From CADEDH01 sp039201605 (GTDB taxonomy: Bacteria; Actinomycetota; Acidimicrobiia; Acidimicrobiales; SZUA-35): a stretch of 64,000 bases of DNA. The translations under genes and the position numbers were made by a program. This document shows, piece by piece, positions 8,770 to 17,431 of the stretch. How positions within the stretch are numbered: the stretch's first letter is position 1; every line of letters begins with the position of its first letter. The stretch lies in the NCBI GenBank assembly GCA_039201605.1, contig JBCCRO010000027.1, forward strand, positions 1-64,000. Direction: 5' to 3'. The notes below the pieces were generated by a model. The model had not been told where the DNA came from. It did not search any database and worked only from the letters and a program-made list of their open reading frames with translations.

Positions 8770-9072
8770 CTAGGCATCGAGGTTGGCCAGGAGCTCACCG
8801 ACCGTGTGGTCGGCCTCCAGCGGATGACGGAGGGGAAGCTCCAGATTGATCAGGTAGCGGTTGCGCCGCCCGACCCGCTCGGTCTCCAGGTAGCCCTGAT
8901 TCTGCAGGTCGCCGATGATGCGCTGCACGGCGCCGACGGTGATACCGACGGCGAAGGCGATGTCGCGCTGGCGCAGCTCGGGATCGCGGCTGAGGGCCAG
9001 CAGGACGTGGGCGTGATTGGTCAGGAAGGTCCACGACGGCAGCGCCGGTTCGGGAGCTGTCAGATTGCTCAC
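8770..9072 (-). CDS. MarR-like winged-helix regulator
   Basis: This 100-residue protein is almost entirely one winged helix-turn-helix: LRQRDIAFAVGITVGAVQRI as helix-turn-helix, then GYLETERVGRRNRYLINL as wing. It has a short tail and no ligand domain. The start is the GTG at 9072. On the minus strand a -10-like TTAGGT lies 7 nt upstream, so the mRNA is probably leaderless. An inverted repeat GCGTACC-N18-GGTACGC (9087-9118) overlies the -35/spacer region and is a candidate autoregulatory operator. It is followed at 38 nt by the Ldh-family dehydrogenase gene. Confidence 0.78.
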   Translation of the reverse strand: MSNLTAPEPALPSWTFLTNHAHVLLALSRDPELRQRDIAFAVGITVGAVQRIIGDLQNQGYLETERVGRRNRYLINLELPLRHPLEADHTVGELLANLDA

Positions 9073-9079
9073 ACGGCCA

Positions 9080-9118
9080 ACCTAACGCGTACCTTTTAAT
9101 ACAACAATCATGGTACGC
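9080..9118 (-). promoter_or_regulatory. Leaderless promoter with inverted-repeat operator
   Basis: The minus-strand -10 TTAGGT (9080-9085) is followed by 7 nt and the GTG start at 9072. GCGTACC (9087-9093) and GGTACGC (9112-9118) form a 7-bp inverted repeat with 18-nt spacing over the -35 region. Confidence 0.5.
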
Positions 9119-9183
9119 ATGATGAGCGACCCGCATGGTGCCGGGACCGTCGCCGGGTCTCCGTCTCCCGGGGCGAACGGGCC

Positions 9184-9189
9184 TAGAGT
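9184..9189 (+). promoter_or_regulatory. -10 box of leaderless tetR mRNA
   Basis: TAGAGT at 9184-9189 lies exactly 6 nt before the GTG at 9196, so transcription should begin at the start codon. Confidence 0.55.
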
Positions 9190-9195
9190 CGTGGG

Positions 9196-9774
9196 GTGGC
9201 ACAGCGAGGAGGCCGACCGGCGGGTCCGACCGACGAGACGTCGGCCCGTGTGCTCGAGACGGCCTTCCGCCTGCTCATCCAGGAGGGCCCGGCGGCCCTC
9301 ACCCCGGTGCGGATCCACCAGGAGAGCGGCGTGGCCCGCACCACGATCTACCGTCACTGGCCCACACCGGCCGACATCACCGAGTCGATCCTGGGTCGCG
9401 CCATCGCCCGCATCGACCTCGATCAGCTCACCGACGACATCGATCACGATCTGGCCGTCGCCCTCGACACGTTGCTCTTCCGCTTCCGCAACCGACCGGT
9501 GTGCAGCTTCTTCGACGCCGTCCGCCTCCACGGACCGTCGGAGGAGACACCGACGATGAGCGACCGCTACATCCGGGGCCTCATGGCTCCGGTCCGCGAC
9601 GCCCTGGAGCGGGCCCTCGACGACGGCACCATCAGCGGCGACCTCGACGACCTGACGGCCGAGGTCTGCGGGCCCCTGATGCTCCGCCACCTGCTGCTCG
9701 AGGAGCCCGTCGATCCCGACCTCGAAGGCGCCACCATCGCCACCGCCTTCCTGGCCGAACACCGGACCGGCTGA
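9196..9774 (+). CDS. TetR-family transcriptional regulator
   Basis: This 192-residue protein has a TetR DNA-binding head at residues 12-60 (TSARVLETAFRLLIQEGPAA, then VRIHQESGVARTTIYRHWPT) and a helical ligand domain with the C-terminal TetR_C_11-like layout. The GTG at 9196 is supported by the -10 box six bases upstream. The gene diverges from the MarR-like gene and is followed by an unrelated lipoprotein gene. Its target is not evident: no inverted repeat that I would assign to it is visible apart from the one shared with the MarR promoter. Confidence 0.82.
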   Translation: MAQRGGRPAGPTDETSARVLETAFRLLIQEGPAALTPVRIHQESGVARTTIYRHWPTPADITESILGRAIARIDLDQLTDDIDHDLAVALDTLLFRFRNRPVCSFFDAVRLHGPSEETPTMSDRYIRGLMAPVRDALERALDDGTISGDLDDLTAEVCGPLMLRHLLLEEPVDPDLEGATIATAFLAEHRTG

Positions 9775-9897
9775 CCCCCGACGGTCGAGTCGCCCCGACC
9801 CGACCCCGTTGCACCGGCGTTCTACACTCACGCCCCACCGCCACTCCCCCCGGTTCCGTACCCCACTCCCCCGTTCCTCATCTCCGAGGTCGTCTCC

Positions 9898-10215
9898 GTG
9901 CCCCTTCCTCGTCGATCGGCCAAGATCGTCACCGCCGCCCTGCTCGGCCTCGCCGCGCTCGGCGCCCCAGCGGGTTGTGGGAGCGACGACGAGCGGCAGG
10001 CGGCAGTCGAGATCGACGCCGCCCTGCGGGACGAGGCACAGGGACTGCGCGGTCGCCACATCGAGGACGGCATCTCGTGGGCCGAGGAGCGGGGCATCGA
10101 GTGGCGTCTCACCGTGATCGGCGACCGGGTGGTCGACGACGGCAGCCCGACCAGGGACGACCGCATCAGCTTCCAGACCGACGGCGACATCATCGTCGTC
10201 ATCGAGTGGTCGTAG
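9898..10215 (+). CDS. Small lipoprotein, I78 inhibitor-like
   Basis: This 105-residue protein has an N-terminal signal of KIVTAALLGLAALGAPAGC type, with the lipobox cysteine near residue 27. The mature part (RGRHIEDGISWAEERGIEW, then R-x-TVIGDRVVDDG and TRDDRISFQTDGD) has the helix-strand-strand pattern and the R-V / D-x-R-I spacing of small I78/potato-inhibitor-like proteins found in actinobacteria. That link is from memory and uncertain. It would sit on the outer face of the membrane. The GTG start has GAGG upstream. A TACACT -10 box near 9823-9828 could give a leader of about 65 nt. Confidence 0.6.
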   Translation: MPLPRRSAKIVTAALLGLAALGAPAGCGSDDERQAAVEIDAALRDEAQGLRGRHIEDGISWAEERGIEWRLTVIGDRVVDDGSPTRDDRISFQTDGDIIVVIEWS

Positions 10216-10302
10216 CCGACGGGGCGAAATTCGGCTGACGGCGAGGCCCGAGGCCACTACCGTCTCTCCTCACCACGTTCCGACCGGGAAGGAGGCCACG
10301 TC

Positions 10303-10356
10303 ATGACTGCAGTCGACGCACGTCGCCATCCCGGTCGCGCCTCCCGAAGGGCCTGA
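10303..10356 (+). CDS. Possible 17-residue leader peptide upstream of the RIO kinase
   Basis: An ATG at 10303 is preceded by the strong Shine-Dalgarno GGAAGGAGG (about 10287-10295) at good spacing. It encodes MTAVDARRHPGRASRRA and stops at 10356, 65 nt before the RIO kinase start. The peptide is arginine-rich. The SD is stronger than that of most neighbours, which is the main reason for listing it. It may be a regulatory upstream ORF or a chance small ORF. It is too short for ordinary gene calling. Confidence 0.4.
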   Translation: MTAVDARRHPGRASRRA

Positions 10357-10421
10357 CGTCTGCCGCACGTTGCGGGTGACCGGTTCGTCCCACCAGAACC
10401 ACCACCCGAGGAACAACCGAC

Positions 10422-11189
10422 GTGTTCAACAACGACGCACCGACCGAGCCGACCTGGCTCGTCCCCGAACCCTGGTCCGACCGAGAGCTCGGGCCCCTCA
10501 AGTCGGGCAAGGAAGCCCAGATCGACCTGATCGAACGCACCGGCGACGACGGCCGCAGCTGCCTCCTTGCGGTCAAGCGCTACGTCCCCCGCAAGGTCAC
10601 CAACAAGGGCGAACTCGAGGCCCAGGGTTTCGATCGAGCCTCCGCCTTCCGCCACGACGTGCAGTACCGGGAGGGCCGCCAGTTCCGCAAGAGCCGGGAC
10701 CGGCGGGCGGTCGACCAGATGACGACCTACGGCAAACGCCTGCTCCAATCCCGCTGGACCGACCACGAGTTCACCGTGATCGGCCGGCTGTGGGCCGCCG
10801 GTCTCGCCGTCCCCTACCCGGTGTCGTTCGCCGACGACCGCTTCGTCATGCAGTACATCGGCGACCACACCCAGGCCGCGCCTCAGCTGGCGGCGGCCCG
10901 CCTCGACCCCGACGAGCTGACCTCGGCCGCCGAACAGCTGGTCGACGGCCTCCGCCGGATGGCCGCCACCGGCTACGCCCACGGCGACCTCTCCCCCTAC
11001 AACCTCCTGTGGTGGGCGGATCGGCTGTGGTTCATCGACTTCCCGCAGGCCGTCGACATCGCCGCCAACCCGCAGGGACTCAACCTGCTGCACCGGGACG
11101 TGGACAACGTGGCCACCTGGTTCACCCGACGGGGGCACCCGGTCGACACCGAGGAGGTGTTCGCCGATGTCATCGGGGCCGCCTTCTGA
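10422..11189 (+). CDS. RIO-type serine/threonine protein kinase
   Basis: This 255-residue protein is a RIO-family atypical kinase. SGKEAQI at about residue 28 replaces the P-loop, and AVKRY supplies the ATP-binding lysine. YAHGDLSPYNLL carries the catalytic Asp-Asn pair near residue 188, and the metal-binding FIDFPQAV sits near 205. A conserved LLHRDVDNVATWF follows, typical of RIO1-like proteins. It is cytoplasmic. Bacterial RIO kinases have few known substrates. The GTG at 10422 has GAGGA about 10 nt upstream. A possible short leader ORF with a much stronger SD precedes it. Confidence 0.88.
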   Translation: MFNNDAPTEPTWLVPEPWSDRELGPLKSGKEAQIDLIERTGDDGRSCLLAVKRYVPRKVTNKGELEAQGFDRASAFRHDVQYREGRQFRKSRDRRAVDQMTTYGKRLLQSRWTDHEFTVIGRLWAAGLAVPYPVSFADDRFVMQYIGDHTQAAPQLAAARLDPDELTSAAEQLVDGLRRMAATGYAHGDLSPYNLLWWADRLWFIDFPQAVDIAANPQGLNLLHRDVDNVATWFTRRGHPVDTEEVFADVIGAAF

Positions 11190-11228
11190 GTGGCGGGGTC
11201 GGCCGACGGGGCGGTCGGCGCCGCCGGC

Positions 11229-12074
11229 TCAGATGCGGGCGGCGTCGACCCGGGTCGACAGGATGGCTCGGGCCCCGAGCTCCCACAGCTCGTCCATCAC
11301 CCGTTGGGCGTCGGTGCGGGGCACCAGCACCCGAACGGCCACCCACCCGCCGTTGGCCAACGGCGACACCGTCGGCGACTCGAACCCGGGGGCGATGACG
11401 GTGGCCTGAGCCACCAGCTCGGCCGGGATGTCGTAGTCCATCAGGACGTACTTGCGGGCGACGAGCACCCCCTGCAGCCGTCGTATGAGCTGGTGGCGGG
11501 CGGCGGAGAGCGGCGCGTCGTGGCGGCTGATCAACACCGCCTCCGATTCGAGGATCGTCTCACCCAGCACCTCGAGACCGGCGTGACGCAGTGTGGTGCC
11601 GGTCTCCACCACGTCGGCCACGATGTCGGCCACGCCGAGACGGATCGAGGTCTCGACGGCGCCGTCGAGACGGATCACCTCGGCCTGGACGCCGAGATCG
11701 CTCAGGTGCTTCGACACCAGGCCGGCATAGGAGGTGGCCACCCGCTTGCCGGTGAAATCGTGCACCGTCTCGACCGTGCCGGGCATGGCGGCGTAGCGGA
11801 AGGTGGAGCGGGCGAAGCCCAGCTGCAGTACCTCCTCGGCGGCCACGCCGGCGTCGAGGAGCAGATCACGACCGGTGATGCCGAGTTCGAGCTGCCCCGA
11901 GCCGACGTAGACGGCGATGTCCCGGGGGCGGAGGAAGAAGAACTCGACGTCGTTCTCGTGGTCGACGAGGACCAGCTCCTTGGAGTCGCGCCGCTGGCGG
12001 TAGCCCGCCTCGCGGAGCATGACCGCCGCCGGCTCCGACAGCGAACCCTTGTTTGGCACGGCGATACGAAGCAT
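11229..12074 (-). CDS. hisG: ATP phosphoribosyltransferase, long form (histidine biosynthesis)
   Basis: HisG joins ATP and PRPP to give phosphoribosyl-ATP, the first step of histidine synthesis. The 281-residue length shows the long (HisG_L) form. The catalytic part begins MLRIAVPNKGSLSEPA, with the strand-loop VGSGQLELGITGRDLL and the PRPP-binding region LGVADIVADVVETGTTLR near residue 165. A C-terminal ACT-like regulatory domain follows from about residue 210 and would confer histidine feedback inhibition. The ATG at 12074 matches the family start. A GTG two codons upstream is also possible. No other his gene is in the window. Confidence 0.93.
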   Translation of the reverse strand: MLRIAVPNKGSLSEPAAVMLREAGYRQRRDSKELVLVDHENDVEFFFLRPRDIAVYVGSGQLELGITGRDLLLDAGVAAEEVLQLGFARSTFRYAAMPGTVETVHDFTGKRVATSYAGLVSKHLSDLGVQAEVIRLDGAVETSIRLGVADIVADVVETGTTLRHAGLEVLGETILESEAVLISRHDAPLSAARHQLIRRLQGVLVARKYVLMDYDIPAELVAQATVIAPGFESPTVSPLANGGWVAVRVLVPRTDAQRVMDELWELGARAILSTRVDAARI

Positions 12075-12159
12075 CCTCACCCGCTTCTCGTTGTGGTCCG
12101 GACCGGCTCGACGGATCCGGGACCGAGGCTGACCTAGCAGCGACAAGTGTACTGGCCGC

Positions 12160-12570
12160 TCAACGAGGCCCGTAATGGCTGAGGGCCTGGATCTGGCCGA
12201 CCTGGTCGAGGATCCACGGGGCGTGACCGGGATCGACCACCGGGATGTGGGTGGCATGCCAGAACTCGCCCGACTGGACCCGAACCTCCACGTAGCCGGC
12301 GACCTTGTCCTCCTTGATCAGCAGAAACAGCAGACCGAGGAAGCACAGGCTGAAGAAGATCACGGCCAGGATGATGGCCCACAGCGGGATCTTGTTCTCG
12401 ACCCGGGAGTGGTCGAGAACCAACCAGCTGGAGCCGGCCAGCGGTGCCGTACCCCGGTAGGTCACGATCGAATCGGCGGTGACGCCGATGTCGCCGACCT
12501 GATGGAGATACCCGCTCGGGGCCGGGTGCTCGTAAGGGGCGCCGGGCTCGGCGTTCGGAGGCTCGGCCAT
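12160..12570 (-). CDS. Conserved membrane protein of unknown function
   Basis: This 136-residue protein has a soluble N-terminal part (about 1-60) that includes GDIGVTADSIVTYRG, suggestive of a small beta domain. One long or two short hydrophobic segments follow at about 65-92 (LWAIILAVIFFSLCFLGLLF), then a cytoplasmic or external tail with beta-like VEVRVQSGEFWHATHIPV. The layout matches a family I have seen in actinobacteria but cannot name. The start is supported by a minus-strand -10 TAGCCT (12577-12582) exactly 6 nt before the ATG, making the mRNA leaderless. It sits between hisG and ggt on the same strand, without obvious functional connection. Confidence 0.7.
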   Translation of the reverse strand: MAEPPNAEPGAPYEHPAPSGYLHQVGDIGVTADSIVTYRGTAPLAGSSWLVLDHSRVENKIPLWAIILAVIFFSLCFLGLLFLLIKEDKVAGYVEVRVQSGEFWHATHIPVVDPGHAPWILDQVGQIQALSHYGPR

Positions 12571-12605
12571 GGTGCGAGGCTAGCCACCGGGCGCAGACGG
12601 TGCGG

Positions 12606-14279
12606 CTAGAGGCCCATGGCGCACCCGTCGGCCCGGGGCTCGGAGCCGGCGGCGTAGGCGCCGTTGGCCAGGCGCCGGATGATCTGCCCCCGACCGAAGC
12701 CGATACGGCTCCGCTCCACCTCCACCTCGTGCCCGCGGGCCCGCAGTCCTTCGACGACCTCGGGCGGCGTCGCCGCCTCGACGTGGACCGACCAGTCGCG
12801 CTCCACCCGCCACCGCGGGGCGTCGAGAGCGGCCTGGGGGTTCAAGCCGTGATCGACCATGCCGGCCACCACCTGGAGATGCCCCTGGGGCTGCATCTCG
12901 CCGCCCATCACCCCGAACGGACCGACCGGCGCCCCCCGGTGGGTCAGGAACCCGGGGATGATCGTGTGACGGGGGCGCTTGCCCGGCGCCGCCTCGTTGG
13001 GGTGGCCCGGCTCCAGGTTGAAGCCGGCCCCGCGGTTCTGCAGGGAGATGCCGTGGGAGGGCACCACCACGCCACTACCGAACCCCATGTAGTTGGACTG
13101 GATGAAGCTGACCATCATCCCGTCGGCGTCCGCCGTGCACAGGTAGACGGTGCCGCTACCGGCCGGTGCCCCCGGCTCGGGGTTGGCCGCGGTCTCCCCG
13201 ATCAGGGCCGCCCGGCCGTCGAGATTCTCCCCGTCGAGGAGAGCCTCGACCGGCACGGCCCCGTGCTCGGGATCGCCGACGGTGGCGTCGCTGTCGGCGA
13301 AGCCGAGCTTCATGGCCTCGATCTGTCGGTGCCACGCCTCCGCCGTGATCTGGCCGTGGTCGGCCACGTCGGTCCGAGCGGCGATACCGAGGGCGATCAG
13401 GGCGGCCAGGCCCTGGCCGTTCGGTGGGATCTCCCACACCTCGTGGTCCCGGTAGGCGACGGAGATCGGGGCCACCCATCGACCCTGGTGAGCCGCCAGG
13501 TCGTCTCCGGTGAGCGTGCCGCCGGTGGCGGCGGCGTACTCGGCGATGGCGGCGGCCACCTCGCCCTCGTAGAAGTCCCGGAGGCCGTTCTCGGCCAGGC
13601 ACGCCAGGCCCCGGGCATGGCCCGGGGAGGCCCAGCGATCTCCGGCGTCGGGGATGTGGCCGCCGGGGGTGAACACCTCCGACCAGCCGGCGAGCTCGGT
13701 CAGGCCGGGGGACGGGTAGGTCTCGGCGGCCCGAGCCCACTGCCGGGCCACGACCGGGGATAGGGGGAAGCCTCGCTCGGCGTAGGTCCGGGAGGGTGCC
13801 AGGAGGCGAGACATCGGCAGTCGACCCCAGCGACCGTGGAGGGCCGCCCAGGTGTCGACGGCGCCGGGCACGGTCACCGGCACCCATCCCCAGTCGGGCA
13901 CGTCGTCGTGACCGGCGGCCCGCAGAGCGTCGGCCGAGTTGGCGGCCGGCCACCGTCCGGAGCCGTTGTAGCCGTGCAGCTCGTCCTCGGCCCACACCAG
14001 GGCGAAGGCGTCGCTGCCGATGCCGTTGGAGCACGGCTCGACCACGGTGAGGGCGGCGGCGGATGCGATGGCGGCGTCGACCGCCGAGCCGCCGTCGGCC
14101 AGCACCGACAGCCCCGCCTGCGCCGCCAACGGTTGGCTGGTGGCCACCATGCCCCCGTCGGCCAGCACGGCGCTCCGGCTGGAGGCGAACGGATAGCGGC
14201 GAAGGGACGTCGCCCCGTCGGCGGCGAGATCGGGTCGGTGCGAGTCGGGCGTCGGTGCGGGCGTGGCGGATGTCGTCAT
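12606..14279 (-). CDS. Gamma-glutamyltransferase family protein
   Basis: This 557-residue Ntn-hydrolase precursor of the gamma-glutamyltranspeptidase family would self-cleave before a Thr nucleophile. The candidate is the Thr in GSGTVYLCTADADG (near residue 370). After it come SNYMGFGSGVVVP and PRHTIIPGF, and then GGEMQPQGHLQ, which stands for the usual GGSRI oxyanion loop. The large-subunit start shows ADGGMVATSQPLA and GGSAVDAAIA. No clear signal peptide is visible, so the enzyme may be cytoplasmic, as in many actinobacterial paralogues. It may act on glutathione, other gamma-glutamyl compounds or acylated antibiotics. The start at MTTSATP is the second in-frame start. Confidence 0.85.
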   Translation of the reverse strand: MTTSATPAPTPDSHRPDLAADGATSLRRYPFASSRSAVLADGGMVATSQPLAAQAGLSVLADGGSAVDAAIASAAALTVVEPCSNGIGSDAFALVWAEDELHGYNGSGRWPAANSADALRAAGHDDVPDWGWVPVTVPGAVDTWAALHGRWGRLPMSRLLAPSRTYAERGFPLSPVVARQWARAAETYPSPGLTELAGWSEVFTPGGHIPDAGDRWASPGHARGLACLAENGLRDFYEGEVAAAIAEYAAATGGTLTGDDLAAHQGRWVAPISVAYRDHEVWEIPPNGQGLAALIALGIAARTDVADHGQITAEAWHRQIEAMKLGFADSDATVGDPEHGAVPVEALLDGENLDGRAALIGETAANPEPGAPAGSGTVYLCTADADGMMVSFIQSNYMGFGSGVVVPSHGISLQNRGAGFNLEPGHPNEAAPGKRPRHTIIPGFLTHRGAPVGPFGVMGGEMQPQGHLQVVAGMVDHGLNPQAALDAPRWRVERDWSVHVEAATPPEVVEGLRARGHEVEVERSRIGFGRGQIIRRLANGAYAAGSEPRADGCAMGL

Positions 14280-14382
14280 CAGCAGGCCAGCTTGTCCCCG
14301 CACCGGCCACGGTGCAAGGGCCGATGGCCCATGACGGTGGAATGGCGGTGCTCGCCACCCGGCCGCCGCCGACCCGTCGGGC

Positions 14383-16479
14383 TCAGCCGACCGTGTGCAG
14401 CTCGATGAGGAGCACCGACTCGGGGTGGATCACCGGGGGTTGCAGGCCCGAGGCCATCAGCTGGGCACCGGAGAGCTCGAGCGGGCCGTCCATCCACGCC
14501 GGACGGCTCCGGCCGAAGTCGACCATGGCCCCGAATCCGTTGTGCACATCCACCCTGTAGCGGGCCTCGGGGTCGAGACCGGCGAAGGTCATCACCGTCG
14601 GCGTGGTGGCCCGAGGCGGCTCCAACAGCACGTAGGCCATGACCGCCCTCGATCGATCGGGGGCGACCACGCCGTGGATCAGCACCGACGGGTCGGGGCT
14701 GTCGACGCGCACGACGTCGCCGTCGTGAAGCAGGGGCCGGAGCCGCTTGTGGACCTCGATGGCCTCGGCGATGGCCCGCCGCTCGTCCCGGTCGGTCTCG
14801 AGCAGGTTCCACTCGATGCCGAGATGGCCGAACAGCGCCGTGGCCAGGCGGAACCCGAGCGGCTGGTGCCGCCCGGTGGTGTGGGCGGCGGGCGGGCCGA
14901 GATGGGCGCCCATCAGCTCCGGGGGAAACAGCAGCGAGAAGCCGTGCTGGATCCGTTGGCGCTCGAGTGCGTCGTTGCAGTCGGAGGTCCACACCCGGTC
15001 GGTCCGGGCCAGGATGCCGAGGTCGGCTCGGGCCCCGCCGGAGGCGCAGCTCTCGATCTCCACTTCGGGGTGGGCTGCCCGCAGGTTGTCGAGCAGGTCG
15101 TACAGCCCGAGGACGTGACCGTGGGCGCCGGCCCGTCCGTCGGCGCCTGAGCCCTGCACCAGGTCGCGGTTCATGTCCCACTTGAGGTAGGCGATCGGGT
15201 ATTCGATGAGGAGGGCGTCGAGCTGGTCGTAGAGGTACTGGCGCACCGCCTCCCGCCCGCAGTCGAGCACCAGCTGCTGGCGGCCCATCACCGGTTCGTA
15301 GCCGTCGGTGGTGAGGGCCCAGTCGGGGTGGGCCCGGTAGAGATCGGAGTTGGGGCTGACCATCTCCGGTTCGACCCAGAGCCCGAAGTCGAGGCCGACC
15401 TCGTGGACGTGCTTGATCAGCGGGTGGAGTCCGTCCGGCCACACCTCGGGGCTTACCCACCAGTCGCCCAGACCGGCCTCGTCGTCGCGCCGGTAGCCGA
15501 ACCAGCCGTCGTCGAGCACGAAGCGCTCGACCCCGACCTCGGCCGCCACCGAGGCCAACTCGGACAGCGTGGCCAGGTCGTGGTCGAAGTAGACGGCCTC
15601 CCAGGTGTTGAGCAGCACCTTGCGGGGCCCGACCGGCCGGTGGACGGTCCGCTGGTGCCGGTGGAAGACCTGCGAGACCGGCGTGAGCCCCTCGCCGGTG
15701 GCGACGACCAGCTCGGGCGCCCGATAGCGCTCCCCCGGGGCCAGGACGACCTCACCGGGCGCCAGCAGCTCGCCGGCCTGCAGGTGACGGCGACCGTCGG
15801 GAAGCAGCTCGGCTGCGAGCTCGTGGTTTCCGCTCCAGGCCAGCTGGAGGCCCCACACCCGGCCGACGTGCTCGCCGAAGCCATCGACGCCGGCGAACAG
15901 AGCGGGCACCCGGTCATGCGAGGTGCGACCCCGGCGGTTCTCGATCACGGTGGTGCCGGCGAACGGCGACCGCTCGGGCCGGAACTCCTGACACCAGCGG
16001 CCGCCGAAGGTCAGCAGCTCGGCGGCGTCGGCGGGCAGGGCGATCGAGGGGGCGAGCCGCTGCAGCTGATAGGCGTCGTCGCCGGTGTTGACCAGAGCGG
16101 TCCTGATGACCAGGGCCTCGGTCTCCCCCAGGGTGAGCGACAACTCCAACCGAAGCCCGGCGACGGCGTCGACCAGGTCGAAGCGGAGCGTGTCGGCCGT
16201 GACCTCGGGGGCGCCGGCCGGGGCGAAGCGGGGCGACCAGGCCGAGCCGTCGGGGCGGGAGCCCACCAGGCCCGGCCGACCGCCGAATCCGGAGCCGTGC
16301 TCGGCCAGCAGACCCAACGCCGGCGGGGCGTCGAGGGTGCCCCGGGGCACCGGGCGGTCGAGGGCACGACTGTCGAAGCCGTCGAGGCGGCCGCCGTAGT
16401 GGACGATGGTTGGCATCCCCGACCCGGCCGAAACGGCCAGGGTCGTGGAGCCGACATTCAGCTGGAGGGCCTCAGGCAT
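14383..16479 (-). CDS. Alpha-galactosidase, glycoside hydrolase family 36
   Basis: This 698-residue enzyme probably cleaves terminal alpha-galactosides such as melibiose or raffinose. An N-terminal beta-sandwich is followed by a TIM barrel with FVLDDGWFGYR near residue 330 and LWVEPEMVSPNSD. The nucleophile Asp is in YLKWDMNRDL, near residue 433, and the acid/base Asp is in RVWTSDCNDALERQ, near 497. This is the GH36 retaining pair. There is no signal peptide, so the sugar is hydrolysed after import by the adjacent ABC transporter. A minus-strand -10 box TACGGT at 16486-16491 lies 6 nt before the ATG, giving the gene its own leaderless promoter at the end of the permease operon. Confidence 0.9.
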   Translation of the reverse strand: MPEALQLNVGSTTLAVSAGSGMPTIVHYGGRLDGFDSRALDRPVPRGTLDAPPALGLLAEHGSGFGGRPGLVGSRPDGSAWSPRFAPAGAPEVTADTLRFDLVDAVAGLRLELSLTLGETEALVIRTALVNTGDDAYQLQRLAPSIALPADAAELLTFGGRWCQEFRPERSPFAGTTVIENRRGRTSHDRVPALFAGVDGFGEHVGRVWGLQLAWSGNHELAAELLPDGRRHLQAGELLAPGEVVLAPGERYRAPELVVATGEGLTPVSQVFHRHQRTVHRPVGPRKVLLNTWEAVYFDHDLATLSELASVAAEVGVERFVLDDGWFGYRRDDEAGLGDWWVSPEVWPDGLHPLIKHVHEVGLDFGLWVEPEMVSPNSDLYRAHPDWALTTDGYEPVMGRQQLVLDCGREAVRQYLYDQLDALLIEYPIAYLKWDMNRDLVQGSGADGRAGAHGHVLGLYDLLDNLRAAHPEVEIESCASGGARADLGILARTDRVWTSDCNDALERQRIQHGFSLLFPPELMGAHLGPPAAHTTGRHQPLGFRLATALFGHLGIEWNLLETDRDERRAIAEAIEVHKRLRPLLHDGDVVRVDSPDPSVLIHGVVAPDRSRAVMAYVLLEPPRATTPTVMTFAGLDPEARYRVDVHNGFGAMVDFGRSRPAWMDGPLELSGAQLMASGLQPPVIHPESVLLIELHTVG

Positions 16480-16485
16480 CGGGCA

Positions 16486-16491
16486 ACCGTA
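16486..16491 (-). promoter_or_regulatory. -10 box of leaderless alpha-galactosidase mRNA
   Basis: Read on the minus strand, TACGGT ends exactly 6 nt before the ATG at 16479. It lies in the 13-nt gap after the permease stop, so alpha-galactosidase can be transcribed independently of the transporter. Confidence 0.5.
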
Positions 16492-16492
16492 G

Positions 16493-17431
16493 TCAGCCCT
16501 TGGTCGATCCCAGGGTCAATCCGGCGATGAAGTGACGCTGCAGGGCGAAGTACACGACCAACGTGGGAATGGCCACGTAGACCGACGCCGCCGCGATCAG
16601 ATTGTCGTCGGTGAAGAACTCACCGCCGAGGTTGGCCAACGACGACGTGATGGGACGATCGGCGCCCTGCTGTTCGAGGACGACGGCCCAGAAGAAGTCG
16701 TTGTAGATCCAGGTGAACTGCAGGGTGGCCAGGGCCGCCAGCGCCGGACGGGTCAGCGGCATGATCACGTTCCAGTAGACGGTCCACACCCCGGCGCCGT
16801 CGACGACGGCGGCCTCGTTGAGCTCCTTGGGTAAGAGCTTCATGTAGTTCGACAACACGAACGTGCAGAAGCCGCTCTGGAACGCCACGTGGATCAGGAT
16901 GAGCCCGATGATGCTGCCGTTGAGCTTGCCGGAGTTGGACAGGAAGTCCGGCAGCGGGATCCGGTTGTACATCTGGAACAGCGGCTGGATGATGATCTGC
17001 TGGGGCAACAGGTTGCCCGCGGTGAACAGCACCAGCAGCGAGATGTTGAACTTCCAGCTGTACCGGCTGGCGGCGAAGGCCACCATCGACGAGAACCACA
17101 GGGTCAGGATCAGGGCCGGGGCCAGGATCAGGAACGTGTTCCAGTACTTCTGGAGGATGTCGCCCTGGGTCCAGGCGTTCCGGTAGTTGTCGAGGGTGAA
17201 CGAGTCGGGCAACGAGAAGTAGCCGTCCCGCACCGTCTCGGCGAAGGGCCGGAACGACGAGTAGAAGGCGCCGAGGAGCGGCACCAGCCAGAGGATGGCC
17301 ATCAGCACCAGGAACGCGTGCAGGAGCAGGCGGGCCGGGCGGATCGGCTTCCGTCGAGCCGGTGCGGTGATGGTCGAGCCGACGGTGTCGGTGGTGGCGT
17401 CCATCGCGGTGTCGATCGCCGTGTCCGTCAT
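16493..17431 (-). CDS. Carbohydrate ABC transporter permease, MalG/LacG type
   Basis: This 312-residue inner-membrane permease has six predicted TM helices and the EAA loop (LNEAAVVDGAGVWTVYWNVI, about residues 190-210) that docks the ATPase. A 40-residue Thr/Asp-rich cytoplasmic N-terminus precedes TM1. It overlaps the upstream permease by 4 nt (ATGA), so the two subunits are translationally coupled. With the binding protein it forms a CUT1 sugar importer. Given alpha- and beta-galactosidase beside it, the likely cargo is a galactoside. No ATP-binding subunit is encoded in the window, so a shared MsmK/MsiK-like ATPase must act from elsewhere. Confidence 0.9.
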   Translation of the reverse strand: MTDTAIDTAMDATTDTVGSTITAPARRKPIRPARLLLHAFLVLMAILWLVPLLGAFYSSFRPFAETVRDGYFSLPDSFTLDNYRNAWTQGDILQKYWNTFLILAPALILTLWFSSMVAFAASRYSWKFNISLLVLFTAGNLLPQQIIIQPLFQMYNRIPLPDFLSNSGKLNGSIIGLILIHVAFQSGFCTFVLSNYMKLLPKELNEAAVVDGAGVWTVYWNVIMPLTRPALAALATLQFTWIYNDFFWAVVLEQQGADRPITSSLANLGGEFFTDDNLIAAASVYVAIPTLVVYFALQRHFIAGLTLGSTKG

